Positions 1 to 7,332 are shown, counted from the first letter of the stretch. The stretch is DNA of 26,495 nucleotides from DASRDS01 sp035652495 (GCA_035652495.1 DASRDS010000315.1:1-26495), one strand, 5' to 3'. A program made the numbers and translations. Notes: generated by a model from the sequence alone, not told the origin.

Positions 1-152
1 ATCCGGTCCGCGCGGCCGACGCAGAGCCAGCGTTGCGTGAAGATCTTGTCGAACTCCTCGGCCAGGATGGCGGGCGAGGAGAAGTACCGGCCGGGCAGCG
101 TTTTCGTCGCCGCGACAGGTAACATTTCGGTGTTCACGAAGGTCGTCGCCAT
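1..152 (-). CDS. Rieske [2Fe-2S] aromatic-ring-hydroxylating oxygenase alpha subunit, N-terminal fragment
   Basis: Only the first 50 codons lie in the window; the gene runs off the left edge. The reading starts at an ATG at 152-150 and gives MATTFVNTEMLPV followed by LPGRYFSSPAILAEEFDKIF and then QRWLCVGRADR. The LPGRYF, EEFDKIF and RRWLCVGR-like pattern is typical of the start of Rieske oxygenase alpha subunits (choline/carnitine monooxygenase and ring-hydroxylating dioxygenase group), just before the CxH...CxxH cluster site, which is not visible here. These enzymes hydroxylate aromatic or quaternary-amine substrates using electrons from a separate reductase. The gene lies 185 bases downstream of the alpha-hydroxy-acid oxidase on the same strand, but a TATATT box six bases before the ATG suggests its own leaderless promoter. 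Substrate cannot be predicted. Confidence 0.72.
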   Translation of the reverse strand, partial: MATTFVNTEMLPVAATKTLPGRYFSSPAILAEEFDKIFTQRWLCVGRADR

Positions 153-158
153 GTCACT

Positions 159-164
159 AATATA
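159..164 (-). promoter_or_regulatory. TAnnnT box (TATATT) six bases before the Rieske oxygenase ATG
   Basis: On the minus strand TATATT is followed by six bases and then the ATG at 152. No Shine-Dalgarno sequence precedes the ATG. With transcription starting about six or seven bases after a -10 box, the mRNA would begin at or next to the start codon. No convincing -35 element was found. Confidence 0.45.
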
Positions 165-337
165 GGGTTAGGTGTGGACCCCAAAAACTTTCTCTTCGTC
201 TCGATCGGCGGTCTAATCGGCGACATTGGTCAAATTTGCAAGCTCGTGGTCGGCGGGACGGCGTACGCTGACCGGCTTGAGGACGATCCGGGGATCCCGA
301 CAAGCTGTTGTCGTGGGGATATCTCAGGGAGACGTAG

Positions 338-1378
338 TCACCAGAATATCGTCCGATCCACGTTCGCGACTGACGGTCGGCCCAGAAGCGACAGCGCACT
401 CTCCAGCTCCGCGCGGAGAATTCGCACGACCTGTTCGACGCCTTCCGTGCCGCCAAGAGCAAGACCGTAGAGATATGGCCGGCCGATCATGACGGCGGCG
501 GCGCCGAGGGCGATCGCCTTCACGATGTCGGTGCCGCGTCGTATGCCACCGTCGAGCAACACCGGGACCCGTCCACCGACGGCGGCCGCGACTTCCGGGA
601 GCGCGTCGATCGAGGCGGGAACGGTGTCGAGGTTGCGCGCGCCGTGATTCGAGACGACGATGCCCGCGGCACCGTTCTCGACGCCACGCGCGGCGTCATC
701 GCCGGTCAAGATGCCCTTGAGCAGCACGGGCAAGCGAGTCTGAGCCCGCAGCCACTCGACATCGCGCCACGTGATCGCGACGAACGGTGTACCGGGACTT
801 TCCGCGCTGGCGGCGTGACGCAGATAGGGCGTCACGCACGTGGGCGGCAGATTGAATCCGGTGCGTTGCTCGCGATTGCGGGTGCCCGCCACTGGCGTAT
901 CGACCGTGAGACAGAGCGCACGGACGCCCGTCGCCTCCGCCGCCTGCAAGAGATCGCGGGTGCGGCCGCGGTCCGCCGTGATATAGATCTGGAGCCACCG
1001 TACGCCACCCGGTGCGGCACTCGCGATCTCCTCGAGCGGCGTCGTCGTGCACGTGCTCACGCAGTACGGCACACCGACGTTCGCCGCGCCGCGTGCGGTC
1101 GCGAGCTCGCCATCCGGATGGAAGAGGCGGTGATACGCCGCCGGCGCCAGCAGGAGCGGGAGCGGCAGTGCGTCACCGAACAAGGTGACGCGCGTGTCCA
1201 ACGCCGAGACATCGGTGAGCACGCGCGGGCGGAGACGCAGGCGCGCGAACGCTTCGGTGTTCCAGGCAAGTGTGCGTTCGTCTCCGGCGCCGCCGGAAAC
1301 GTATTCAAAGGCCATGGGGGTCATGACCTTTTTGGCCAGTGGTTCGAGTTCCGTGAGACAGACCGCGTTGTTCAGCAT
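338..1378 (-). CDS. FMN-dependent alpha-hydroxy-acid oxidase/dehydrogenase (lactate/glycolate oxidase family)
   Basis: The 346-residue protein fits the usual 350-390 residues of FMN-dependent L-2-hydroxy-acid oxidases, TIM-barrel enzymes that oxidise L-lactate, glycolate or mandelate to the 2-oxo acid. Visible landmarks in order are FEYVSGGAGDE near residue 24 (substrate-binding Tyr26), LAPAAYHRLFHPDGE, LQIYITADRGRT, LTVDTPVAGTRNRE, LLKGI (flavin Lys), SNHGARNLD (catalytic base His) and LLDGGIRRGTDIVKAIALGA followed by MIGRPYLYG (FMN phosphate site). All catalytic residues appear present. No membrane-binding segment is seen, so a soluble oxidase or dehydrogenase is more likely than a membrane-bound LldD. 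The ATG at 1378 is preceded by TAATTT and six bases. Whether oxygen or a carrier accepts the electrons is not readable from the sequence. Confidence 0.9.
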   Translation of the reverse strand: MLNNAVCLTELEPLAKKVMTPMAFEYVSGGAGDERTLAWNTEAFARLRLRPRVLTDVSALDTRVTLFGDALPLPLLLAPAAYHRLFHPDGELATARGAANVGVPYCVSTCTTTPLEEIASAAPGGVRWLQIYITADRGRTRDLLQAAEATGVRALCLTVDTPVAGTRNREQRTGFNLPPTCVTPYLRHAASAESPGTPFVAITWRDVEWLRAQTRLPVLLKGILTGDDAARGVENGAAGIVVSNHGARNLDTVPASIDALPEVAAAVGGRVPVLLDGGIRRGTDIVKAIALGAAAVMIGRPYLYGLALGGTEGVEQVVRILRAELESALSLLGRPSVANVDRTIFW

Positions 1379-1384
1379 GTCAAG

Positions 1385-1390
1385 AAATTA
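1385..1390 (-). promoter_or_regulatory. TAnnnT box (TAATTT) six bases before the hydroxy-acid oxidase ATG
   Basis: On the minus strand TAATTT, six bases, then the ATG at 1378. There is no ribosome binding site, so a leaderless transcript is likely. The 56-base divergent gap with the DUF2911 gene holds this box and the oppositely directed one at 1423-1428. Confidence 0.45.
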
Positions 1391-1398
1391 TTCGCATC

Positions 1399-1428
1399 TT
1401 GCGGGTCCGTGCGAGGCGGATCTAATGT
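1399..1428 (+). promoter_or_regulatory. Promoter of the DUF2911 gene (TTGCGG, 18 bases, TAATGT), leaderless
   Basis: A -35-like TTGCGG at 1399-1404 and a TAATGT box at 1423-1428 are separated by 18 bases. The ATG follows six bases after the box, and no Shine-Dalgarno sequence is present. An alternative -10 reading is TCTAAT at 1421-1426. Either places the transcription start within a few bases of the ATG at 1435. Confidence 0.45.
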
Positions 1429-1434
1429 CATCGC

Positions 1435-2592
1435 ATGAAATTGCTCGCGCGAGTCGCGTTGATCGGGGTTCTCGTGGCGCTCGGGTGCGGCCGGGCGAGC
1501 GATCCGCCAGAGCAGGGCGGGTTCATTACACGCCTCGGCAACGACACGATCGGTGTCGAGCGCTTCACGCGCACGCGTGACTCGATCGTCGGTGAGTTCT
1601 TGTTCCGGAGTCCGGCGACCTCGAGACAGTCGTATGTGATCCATACGAAGCCCGATGGCGCGGTCACGCGGTACTCGATCCAGCTGTACGAGTCGGCCAA
1701 GCCGGGCGCGAAGAAAACGTATAGGTACGACGCCGACTTCCGCGGCGACTCCGTGCGGATCATGCGCTTTGGCGGCGGCCCGTCGCGCCACATGCGCACG
1801 ATGCCGAATTTACCCGGTAGCGTGCCGGTGTACGAGCCAGCTTTTGCCGAGTATGAGGCGCCCATCCAGCGCGCGCTCGCGGCGCATGGTCAGCCCGTGC
1901 CGGTCGCGGCATTCTATCTGGACCTGACGTTCGGCGGCACGGCAAAGCAGACCGCGCCCGACACCGTGCTCATTTCGACATCGGTCGGCACGATCCACGC
2001 GCACATCGACTCGGCCGGTCGCCTGCTCGATGCCACCTCTCCTGGCGCCACGCTTCAAGCGATCGTCTCGCGGGTGCCTCCACCCAGTATCGATTCGTTC
2101 GCCACGGCGTTCGTCGCGCGCGACTCCGGCGGCAAAGGGCTCGGCTACATGTCGCCGCGCGATGAGGTCGATGCGACGGTGGGGCCGATGCACGTGGTGG
2201 TCGATTACGGCCGGCCATCGAAACGCGGGCGTACGATATTCGGCGGGGTCGTGCCGTATAACACCGTCTGGCGCACCGGCGCCAACGCGGCGACCGGGTT
2301 CAAGATCGACCACGACGCCATGCTCGGGTCGACGAAGGTACCGGCTGGCGAATACACGTTGTTCTCTTTGCCGACCGCCGATGCGTGGACGCTCATCGTG
2401 AGCAAGAAGACGCACGAGTGGGGGACCGAGTACGACTCGACCGCCGATCTCGCGCGCATCCCCATGCGGGTCTCGACCGCTCAGGCGCCGGTCGAGTTGT
2501 TCACCATCAGCGTCGACCCGAAGGGATCGATACAGCTCGCGTGGGATACTCGCGTGGGAGTCGTCTCCCTATCTCCCACTCGGCTTCAATAA
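1435..2592 (+). CDS. DUF2911 domain lipoprotein
   Basis: The 385-residue protein begins MKLLARVALIGVLVALGCG, a lipoprotein signal with the lipobox ALGC and Cys18 as the lipidated residue, so it should sit on the outer or inner membrane facing the periplasm. Residues about 35-230 have no family I recognise. The C-terminal 150 residues match DUF2911: YGRPSKRGRTIFGG, then VPYNTVWRTGANAATGF, VPAGEYTLFSLP and WTLIVSKKTHEWGTEYD. DUF2911 proteins are abundant in Bacteroidota and Gemmatimonadota and have no established function. The ATG at 1435 is supported by the signal peptide and by the adjacent promoter box. The last 86 bases overlap the convergent DUF763 gene. Confidence 0.88.
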   Translation: MKLLARVALIGVLVALGCGRASDPPEQGGFITRLGNDTIGVERFTRTRDSIVGEFLFRSPATSRQSYVIHTKPDGAVTRYSIQLYESAKPGAKKTYRYDADFRGDSVRIMRFGGGPSRHMRTMPNLPGSVPVYEPAFAEYEAPIQRALAAHGQPVPVAAFYLDLTFGGTAKQTAPDTVLISTSVGTIHAHIDSAGRLLDATSPGATLQAIVSRVPPPSIDSFATAFVARDSGGKGLGYMSPRDEVDATVGPMHVVVDYGRPSKRGRTIFGGVVPYNTVWRTGANAATGFKIDHDAMLGSTKVPAGEYTLFSLPTADAWTLIVSKKTHEWGTEYDSTADLARIPMRVSTAQAPVELFTISVDPKGSIQLAWDTRVGVVSLSPTRLQ

Positions 2593-3718
2593 ACGCGTCG
2601 AAGTCGACCGCGCCCGGGCACTGCTCGAGCCGGCGCACCTCGGCGTCGAGCCGCTGAATCGCGAACAGGCGATCGGACAGGCCGAGCTTCGCCTTTGCGA
2701 TGGCGTCCTTCATGACGCGGATCGTTTCGTCGTAGACTCTCGTGGGTACCGGATACGGGTGCCCGTCCTTGCCACCGTGCGCGAGCGAGTAACGCGCCGG
2801 GTCGGAGAAACGCGATGGCGCGCCATGCACAACCTCGGCAACCAAGGCGAGCGAAAACACCGTTCTTGGGCCGACTCCAGGCGTGAGCAGTAAGTCGGCA
2901 AAATCTTTTGGACCCCTCTCGTGTGCGGCCGCTATCGCGCCACGCAAGCGCCGAAGCACCACATCTTCCGCACGGACTTCGTGATGAAACGGCAATTCCA
3001 GCGCCGGCGCGCTCGGTCGTAGTCGGGCGACCTCGCGAACGACACGATCAGGACCATCCATCACTAACATTATCTGCGCGTCGCGCGAGGCGGACGCTCG
3101 ATGGTCAGTGAGATTGACGATCGGAGCCGCGGCGGGAGGACCGTCGATGGCCGCGTGAGGCGAATCGACGAAGTCGGTCAAACGTTCGCTGAGCCAGTGA
3201 TACCGCCGCGCCTCTTTACGAGCGCCGCACATACCCTGTTGCACGACGGTCCACTTCCCATCGTCCGCGACGATGAATCCATGGAGATAGATGTCGTAGC
3301 CATCCTGAATCGCCGCGCTATCGACTTTCGCGACGAGACGACTCGTACGCACGAGCGAGTCGCCGTCGAGACCCACGCGATCCGAAAGGGAGAGGAGCTC
3401 AGACGGAGTCTTTCGCGACTCGTTGCCGCGCCCGCCGCACACGTGCAAACCGAGCTCGCGCTCGACCGGCGCGAGCCCGCGCTTGAGTGCCCCGAGCACG
3501 GACGTGGTGATGCCCGACGAGTGCCAGTCCATACCCATGACGGCACCGAACGCCTGGAACCACCCCGGATGGGCCAGCCGACGCAGATACTCATCGCGGC
3601 CGTAGTGGAGAATGACGGCCTGCGTGATGACGCGTCCGAGGCTGGCCATGCGAGTGGAAAGCCAGGGCGGCACGTGGCCGTAGTGCAGGGGAAGTGTCGC
3701 GGTCCCAGTCCGACCCAT
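2507..3718 (-). CDS. DUF763 domain protein with a helix-hairpin-helix-like motif
   Basis: The 403-residue protein starts MGRTGTATLPLHYGHVPPWL, the hallmark opening of DUF763 proteins, and continues with LGRVITQAVILHYGRDEYLR and WFQAFGAVMGMDWHSSG, all typical of that family. Around residues 285-305 the stretch LLLTPGVGPRTVFSLALVAE resembles a helix-hairpin-helix nucleic-acid-binding motif. The family is best known from archaea, thermophiles and some actinobacteria, and its function is unknown; DNA or RNA binding is an inference from the motif. The start is the first ATG after an in-frame stop, with no ribosome binding site. The stop at 2507 lies inside the convergent DUF2911 gene, giving an 86-base tail-to-tail overlap. 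Confidence 0.85.
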   Translation of the reverse strand: MGRTGTATLPLHYGHVPPWLSTRMASLGRVITQAVILHYGRDEYLRRLAHPGWFQAFGAVMGMDWHSSGITTSVLGALKRGLAPVERELGLHVCGGRGNESRKTPSELLSLSDRVGLDGDSLVRTSRLVAKVDSAAIQDGYDIYLHGFIVADDGKWTVVQQGMCGARKEARRYHWLSERLTDFVDSPHAAIDGPPAAAPIVNLTDHRASASRDAQIMLVMDGPDRVVREVARLRPSAPALELPFHHEVRAEDVVLRRLRGAIAAAHERGPKDFADLLLTPGVGPRTVFSLALVAEVVHGAPSRFSDPARYSLAHGGKDGHPYPVPTRVYDETIRVMKDAIAKAKLGLSDRLFAIQRLDAEVRRLEQCPGAVDFDAFIEAEWEIGRRLPREYPTRAVSIPSGRR

Positions 3719-3787
3719 CTTCGGTACCCATTCGGGCGAAACTTACTAAGGGTGGCGGACGTACCAGATTGCGTCAAGCACGATATA

Positions 3788-3803
3788 TCTCGAGTTCTCG
3801 AGA
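3788..3803 (+). promoter_or_regulatory. Perfect 7-bp inverted repeat, candidate MarR operator
   Basis: TCTCGAG, two bases, CTCGAGA forms a perfect 16-bp dyad ending ten bases before the ATG at 3813 and abutting the ribosome binding site. MarR-family regulators bind short dyads of this size near their own operons, and a MarR gene is the second gene downstream. The link to that MarR protein is an inference. Confidence 0.45.
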
Positions 3804-3804
3804 G

Positions 3805-3809
3805 AGGAG
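3805..3809 (+). promoter_or_regulatory. Shine-Dalgarno AGGAG for the small membrane protein
   Basis: AGGAG lies three bases before the ATG at 3813. It is one of only two clear ribosome binding sites for operon-leading genes in this window, so this mRNA has a real leader and the neighbouring dyad could be part of the transcript or the operator. Confidence 0.55.
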
Positions 3810-3812
3810 CTT

Positions 3813-4136
3813 ATGGGCACGTTGCTTCGCATGTTCTTCTGGGGCCTCTTCACGGTCGTCGTCCTTGTCCCCGTCGGCGCGATCATGGTCCTCGGGTTCG
3901 GTCTCCCGATCGCTATCGTCGCCGCGGTGCTGGGCGTCCCACTCCTGCTCATTCTGCTCGCCGTCGTCGGCATCCCGCTGCTGATGCTGATCGTCCTCGC
4001 GGTTGGCGCCGCGCTCCTGCTGGCCTTTCTGAAGGTGGCGATCCTGCTGGTGCTGCCGATCGTGATCATCGGCATGATCGCGAGCTGGATCTGCCGCGGA
4101 TTCGCCTGTCGCCGGACCGGGTTGACGACTTGGTAG
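3813..4136 (+). CDS. Small hydrophobic membrane protein
   Basis: The 107-residue protein is almost entirely hydrophobic: residues about 8-95 are Val, Leu, Ile, Gly and Ala, broken by single prolines and enough for three or four membrane helices. The tail, CRGFACRRTGLTTW, is short and basic and probably cytoplasmic. I do not recognise a family. A good Shine-Dalgarno sequence fixes the start. The stop lies 20 bases before the GTG of the MarR gene, so the two are probably co-transcribed and this protein may be the MarR target, for instance a small efflux-associated or envelope-stress protein. That role is a guess from position only. Confidence 0.65.
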   Translation: MGTLLRMFFWGLFTVVVLVPVGAIMVLGFGLPIAIVAAVLGVPLLLILLAVVGIPLLMLIVLAVGAALLLAFLKVAILLVLPIVIIGMIASWICRGFACRRTGLTTW

Positions 4137-4156
4137 GGAGCAGGTACTGTTCATAG

Positions 4157-4609
4157 GTGGACTATAAGGAAGAGGCGGGATCCTGTGAGCGTCGGCAGGG
4201 TCTGACGCCGGCGCTCTTCCGAGCGGCGGATGCGTGCGAAGCGAAGCTCGAATCCGTCCTGGCGACCCTCGGGCTCTCGCTGCCCAAGTTCCATGTGCTG
4301 GACCACTTGGTGCAGGCCAGAGCCGCGTTGCCGCTTGGCGAGCTCGCCGCGCGCAATGCGTGCGTCAAATCCAACATGACCGCGCTGATCGATCGCCTCG
4401 AAGCCGACGGTCTCGTTGTCCGGTCCCAGGATCCGAGCGACCGGCGCAGCGTGCGCGCGCAGTTGACGCCCTTGGGTGTCGAGCGCCACGCCGAGGCGGC
4501 GCGATTGCTCGACGCGGAAGAGCGCGCGGTGGTCGACACGTTCAGCGAGCAGGAACGCCGCAGTCTCGAGTCACTACTGGAGCGTTTGGGGACAGCGCCG
4601 GCTGAGTGA
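4157..4609 (+). CDS. MarR family transcriptional regulator
   Basis: The 150-residue protein has the normal MarR length and layout: an N-terminal dimerisation helix, then LGLSLPKFHVLDHLVQ, LPLGELAARNACVKSNMTAL (helix-turn-helix), IDRLEADGLVVRSQDPSDRR (wing, with the conserved DRR) and a C-terminal dimerisation helix. MarR proteins are dimeric repressors or activators that respond to small phenolic ligands or oxidation. Two cysteines, near residues 9 and 71, could serve redox sensing but this is unproven. The start is a GTG preceded by GGGAGCAGG. The stop TGA overlaps the GTG of the cyclic-di-GMP gene as GTGA, so all three genes from 3813 look like one operon, possibly controlled by the dyad at 3788-3803. 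Confidence 0.9.
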   Translation: MDYKEEAGSCERRQGLTPALFRAADACEAKLESVLATLGLSLPKFHVLDHLVQARAALPLGELAARNACVKSNMTALIDRLEADGLVVRSQDPSDRRSVRAQLTPLGVERHAEAARLLDAEERAVVDTFSEQERRSLESLLERLGTAPAE

Positions 4610-6441
4610 CGCGGGGGCCTAAGCTCCCGTCTTTCAAGAGTATGTCCGACACCCCGAAGCGCGAGCGAACGTCGCAGCCCTTTGCGCCACTCGACGGCAC
4701 GCTCGCCGCCTCGTTGGAGCGCGCGGCGCGGCTGGCCGCGACCGCGCTGAGAGCCCCGGCCGCTGTCCTGGCCCTCGTTGGCGATGACCGCCGCTGCTTC
4801 TTCGGCGGGTCCGAGCCACCCGAGTGGCTCGCGCACGATCCGGGACTGCTCTTTCGCTCCGGCGTGTGCGAACGGGCCCTCCATGACGGCACGCCCGTCA
4901 TCGTAGACGACGCCAAACAAGACCGGCCGCTCGGCCCGGGTGTCGCCGCCTACGCGCTCGTCCCGCTCGCCGCTGATGACGGACGGCCCATCGGCATCTT
5001 GTGCGTGGTCGATGCGGTCACACGCCAATGGAATGCCTCGGACCTCGCGGTTCTGACCGAGCACGCCGCCGCCGCGGCGACTGACCTGGCCCTCCGCCGG
5101 CGACTGGCGCGCCGGGAGCGCGTCGAGCGTCGGCAGCGGCACGAGGCGCTGCACGATGCACTGACGGGCCTTCCGAACCGGCTGCTCTTCATGGAGCGCT
5201 TGGACCGCGCCGCACGGCGAGCCGAACGGCGCGCTGGATCGTTCGCGATCGTGCTCTTGGACCTCGACAACTTTCGGGTCGTCAACGACAGCCTCGGTCA
5301 TACGGCCGGTGACGAGTTGCTCGTCGCCGTCGCCCGCCGGCTGTCGGCGTGCTCCCGAGCTGAAGACACCGTCGCGCGTCTCGGAGGCGATGAATTCGCG
5401 TTCTTGCTGGAGCGCATAGATTCGCCGGCAGACGCCGCTCGCGTGGCCGAACGAGCCTTGGAAGCACTCACGACCGCTGTCGATATCAGTGGCTACGAAG
5501 TTTTCACGTCAGCCAGCTTCGGGATCGCGCTGAGCGACGGTGGCAGCACGCGCCCGGAGTTCTTGCTACGCAGCGCCGATTTAGCAATGGGCCGCGCGAA
5601 GGCGGGCGGGCGGGCGCGATTCGCCGTATTCGATCCAGGCATGCATGCCGACGCGCTCGAGCGCCTGCGGCTCGAGACCGATCTGCGCCGCGCCGTCGAG
5701 AAGCAGTCGTTCGAGTTGCACTATCAGCCGATCATCGCGCTCGGCGACGGCCGCATCGTCGGATTCGAGGCGCTCGTCCGCTGGCGACACCCGGACCGGG
5801 GCCTGATCGCGCCGGCGACGTTCATTGGCGTGGCCGAGTCGACGGGCCTCATCGTCGGCCTCGGTGCCTGGGTGCTCACGGAAGCGTGCCGTCAGCTGCG
5901 GACGTGGAACGAGCTCTTTCCCGATCGCGCGCCGCTCACGATGGCGGTCAACGTCTCCGTGCGGCAACTCGTGCGCGCGGATTTCGTGCAGGTCGTCGCC
6001 CACGCGCTCCAGCAGCACAAAGTGGATCCCACGCGGCTGCACCTGGAGCTCACGGAGAGCGTGCTCATTGAGCAACCCGAGGTCGCGATCGAACGCCTAC
6101 GGTCTCTCAAAGACCTCGGCGTGCAAGTGCACCTCGATGATTTCGGGATGGGCTACTCGTCGCTCGGCGTGCTGGACCGGCTGCCGCTCAACGCGGTCAA
6201 GATCGACCGGACGTTCGTCTCGGCGATGGATCGTGAGCAACGATTCGCTCAACTCGTGCGCACGATCCTCGCCTTGGCCGCTTCGCTCAATCTCGAAGTG
6301 ATCGCTGAGGGTGTATCGGGTGACGCCCATCTGGCCGCCCTACGGAACCTCGGCTGCACCTACGGCCAGGGATATCTCTTCTCCCCCGCCGTGGATGCGT
6401 CGGCCGTGCGTGCCATGCTCGAAGCCGATCGCCGCTGGTGA
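4606..6441 (+). CDS. GAF-GGDEF-EAL cyclic-di-GMP synthesis/degradation protein
   Basis: The 611-residue protein has a GAF sensor domain (about residues 30-170), a short linker, a GGDEF domain (about 180-345) and an EAL domain (about 365-605). Diguanylate cyclase signatures are intact: DALTGLPNR, LLDLDNFRVVNDSLGH, and ARLGGDEF at about 258-265, with an RAED inhibitory site five residues upstream. Phosphodiesterase signatures are also intact: GFEALVRW at about 386, AVNVS, HLELTES, HLDDFGMGYSSLG, VKIDRTF, VIAEGV and GQGYLF. So both activities are possible, with the GAF ligand setting the balance. No membrane segment is seen, so it is cytoplasmic. The GTG start overlaps the MarR stop as GTGA; an ATG at 4642 is an alternative. 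The last 82 bases overlap the convergent gene. Confidence 0.93.
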   Translation: MTRGPKLPSFKSMSDTPKRERTSQPFAPLDGTLAASLERAARLAATALRAPAAVLALVGDDRRCFFGGSEPPEWLAHDPGLLFRSGVCERALHDGTPVIVDDAKQDRPLGPGVAAYALVPLAADDGRPIGILCVVDAVTRQWNASDLAVLTEHAAAAATDLALRRRLARRERVERRQRHEALHDALTGLPNRLLFMERLDRAARRAERRAGSFAIVLLDLDNFRVVNDSLGHTAGDELLVAVARRLSACSRAEDTVARLGGDEFAFLLERIDSPADAARVAERALEALTTAVDISGYEVFTSASFGIALSDGGSTRPEFLLRSADLAMGRAKAGGRARFAVFDPGMHADALERLRLETDLRRAVEKQSFELHYQPIIALGDGRIVGFEALVRWRHPDRGLIAPATFIGVAESTGLIVGLGAWVLTEACRQLRTWNELFPDRAPLTMAVNVSVRQLVRADFVQVVAHALQQHKVDPTRLHLELTESVLIEQPEVAIERLRSLKDLGVQVHLDDFGMGYSSLGVLDRLPLNAVKIDRTFVSAMDREQRFAQLVRTILALAASLNLEVIAEGVSGDAHLAALRNLGCTYGQGYLFSPAVDASAVRAMLEADRRW

Positions 6442-6812
6442 AGCTTCGGGTCGATCACCGACCGTAAGAGATCGCCCAAATCCTCGTGATCGCGAATGGC
6501 GATCGCCGATACCCCGGCGGCCGCCATCGTGACGATTTCGCGTGCGGTGCGCGGCGTGAGACGGCAGAACGCGATCACGGGCAGCGTCGCCCGCCAGTGA
6601 CGCAGGCGACGCACGGCCGGCGCCGTGGGCTTCCCGTCCGCGTCCCACAGCTCCGTGATGACCGCGACGACATTCGGCGTGTTCGTCACCCATTCCACCA
6701 GCTCTTCGGCGCGCGTGCACGCCGTGACCTCGCCCGATGTCGCGGCCGCATCGTGGATTTGCCCGGCGGCGCGCTCGTCGGCCGCCAGGCCGATAATCAT
6801 GCGAGGGCTCAT
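6360..6812 (-). CDS. Receiver-like protein resembling the N-terminal half of AraC-type regulators, no DNA-binding domain
   Basis: The 150-residue protein starts MSPRMIIGLAADERAAGQIH and continues with VVAVITELWDADGKPTAPAV, TLPVIAFCRLTPRTAREIV and MAAAGVSAIAIRDHEDLGDL. This is the order of a CheY-like fold (beta strand with Asp-like position, then xPVIxxC, then AGVxxI) and resembles the N-terminal part of AraC-family regulators common in Gemmatimonadota. The canonical acidic pocket and phosphoacceptor are not obvious, and no helix-turn-helix follows: the protein ends after a short Arg/Ser/Ala-rich tail inside the EAL gene. It may be a truncated regulator or a stand-alone receiver. Its ATG overlaps the stop of the upstream gene as ATGA, so the two are translationally coupled. 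Family assignment is moderate. Confidence 0.6.
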   Translation of the reverse strand: MSPRMIIGLAADERAAGQIHDAAATSGEVTACTRAEELVEWVTNTPNVVAVITELWDADGKPTAPAVRRLRHWRATLPVIAFCRLTPRTAREIVTMAAAGVSAIAIRDHEDLGDLLRSVIDPKLHQRRSASSMARTADASTAGEKRYPWP

Positions 6813-7288
6813 TGTCTGTCTCCGTTCGACACTCGGCGACGGAGTCCCCGGCCTCCGCCGAGGAACTCCGGGGGGCTTTTCTTGGGCCAGTACGGGGTTG
6901 GCACCAGGCACTTTTGCGGCGGTGCGACATCGCAGTCGGCCGCGCCGTCGGCCGTCGGCCGATGCTGCCCGGAACGCCGGGGACCCGACGACCGCCAGCG
7001 CCCAGTCACGGTGACGTCCAATCGCGTGCGACTGCCTGTCAGCCACCGCGCCCCTTCCCGGACGACCTGCAGCAGCTCGCCGCGCGCGTTCAGCACGACG
7101 ACATACAGATCGAACGCCCGGGTCCAGTTCATGTCGGCCTTCATCCAGTACTCGCCGTGCTCATTGGCCTCGGCACGGCCCACGAGCCCCGCGGGAATGA
7201 GCGTGTAGATCGAGAGGATGGCGCCCGGAACGCCCGTTCCGTCCGCGGCCCATACCACTTTCCCTGTGATGACAGTTTCGTCTGACAT
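6809..7288 (-). CDS. Transthyretin-like / carboxypeptidase regulatory-like domain protein
   Basis: The 159-residue protein begins MSDETVITGKVVWAADGTGV, then PGAILSIYT, EANEHGEYWM and FDLYVVVLNARGELL. This is the seven-strand beta-sandwich pattern of carboxypeptidase-regulatory or transthyretin-like domains (TGKV...GTxxPxAxVx...D/E.GxY). No signal peptide is present, unlike most such domains, so it appears cytoplasmic. From residue about 110 the protein becomes a Pro/Arg/Gly-rich tail with two cysteines and no recognisable fold. The stop overlaps the next ATG as ATGA. The ATG is preceded by TAAAGT plus six bases and no ribosome binding site. Function unknown; a protein-binding scaffold is one possibility. 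Confidence 0.6.
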   Translation of the reverse strand: MSDETVITGKVVWAADGTGVPGAILSIYTLIPAGLVGRAEANEHGEYWMKADMNWTRAFDLYVVVLNARGELLQVVREGARWLTGSRTRLDVTVTGRWRSSGPRRSGQHRPTADGAADCDVAPPQKCLVPTPYWPKKSPPEFLGGGRGLRRRVSNGDRQ

Positions 7289-7294
7289 GTGATG

Positions 7295-7300
7295 ACTTTA
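7295..7300 (-). promoter_or_regulatory. TAnnnT box (TAAAGT) six bases before the transthyretin-like gene ATG
   Basis: On the minus strand TAAAGT, six bases, then the ATG at 7288, with no ribosome binding site. A weak -35-like TTGAGC lies at 7326-7321, 20 bases away. The inverted repeat at 7306-7323 falls inside this spacer, where a bound repressor would block polymerase. Confidence 0.4.
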
Positions 7301-7305
7301 GGATT

Positions 7306-7323
7306 AGCAGCCCAAAGGCTGCT
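7306..7323. promoter_or_regulatory. Perfect 7-bp inverted repeat in the divergent intergenic region
   Basis: AGCAGCC, four bases (CAAA), GGCTGCT. It lies between the divergent starts at 7288 and 7359. No T-run follows on either strand, so it is more likely an operator or transcript hairpin than a terminator. Confidence 0.4.
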
Positions 7324-7332
7324 CAAACGGTT

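Noticed and set aside
644..1438. Long plus-strand open frame opposite the hydroxy-acid oxidase
   Set aside because: It is antisense to a gene with complete family motifs, has an Arg/Asp-rich composition typical of reverse frames of GC-rich genes and matches no family.
4606..4641. Firm choice between the GTG at 4606 and the ATG at 4642 for the GGDEF-EAL gene
   Set aside because: GTGA overlap favours 4606, but the first 12 residues are not conserved in any motif I recognise and neither start has a clear ribosome binding site.
6838..6880. GC-rich imperfect inverted repeat followed by TTTTC, resembling a terminator
   Set aside because: It lies within the coding tail of the minus-strand transthyretin-like gene, the T-run is on the wrong strand for that gene and the arms pair imperfectly.
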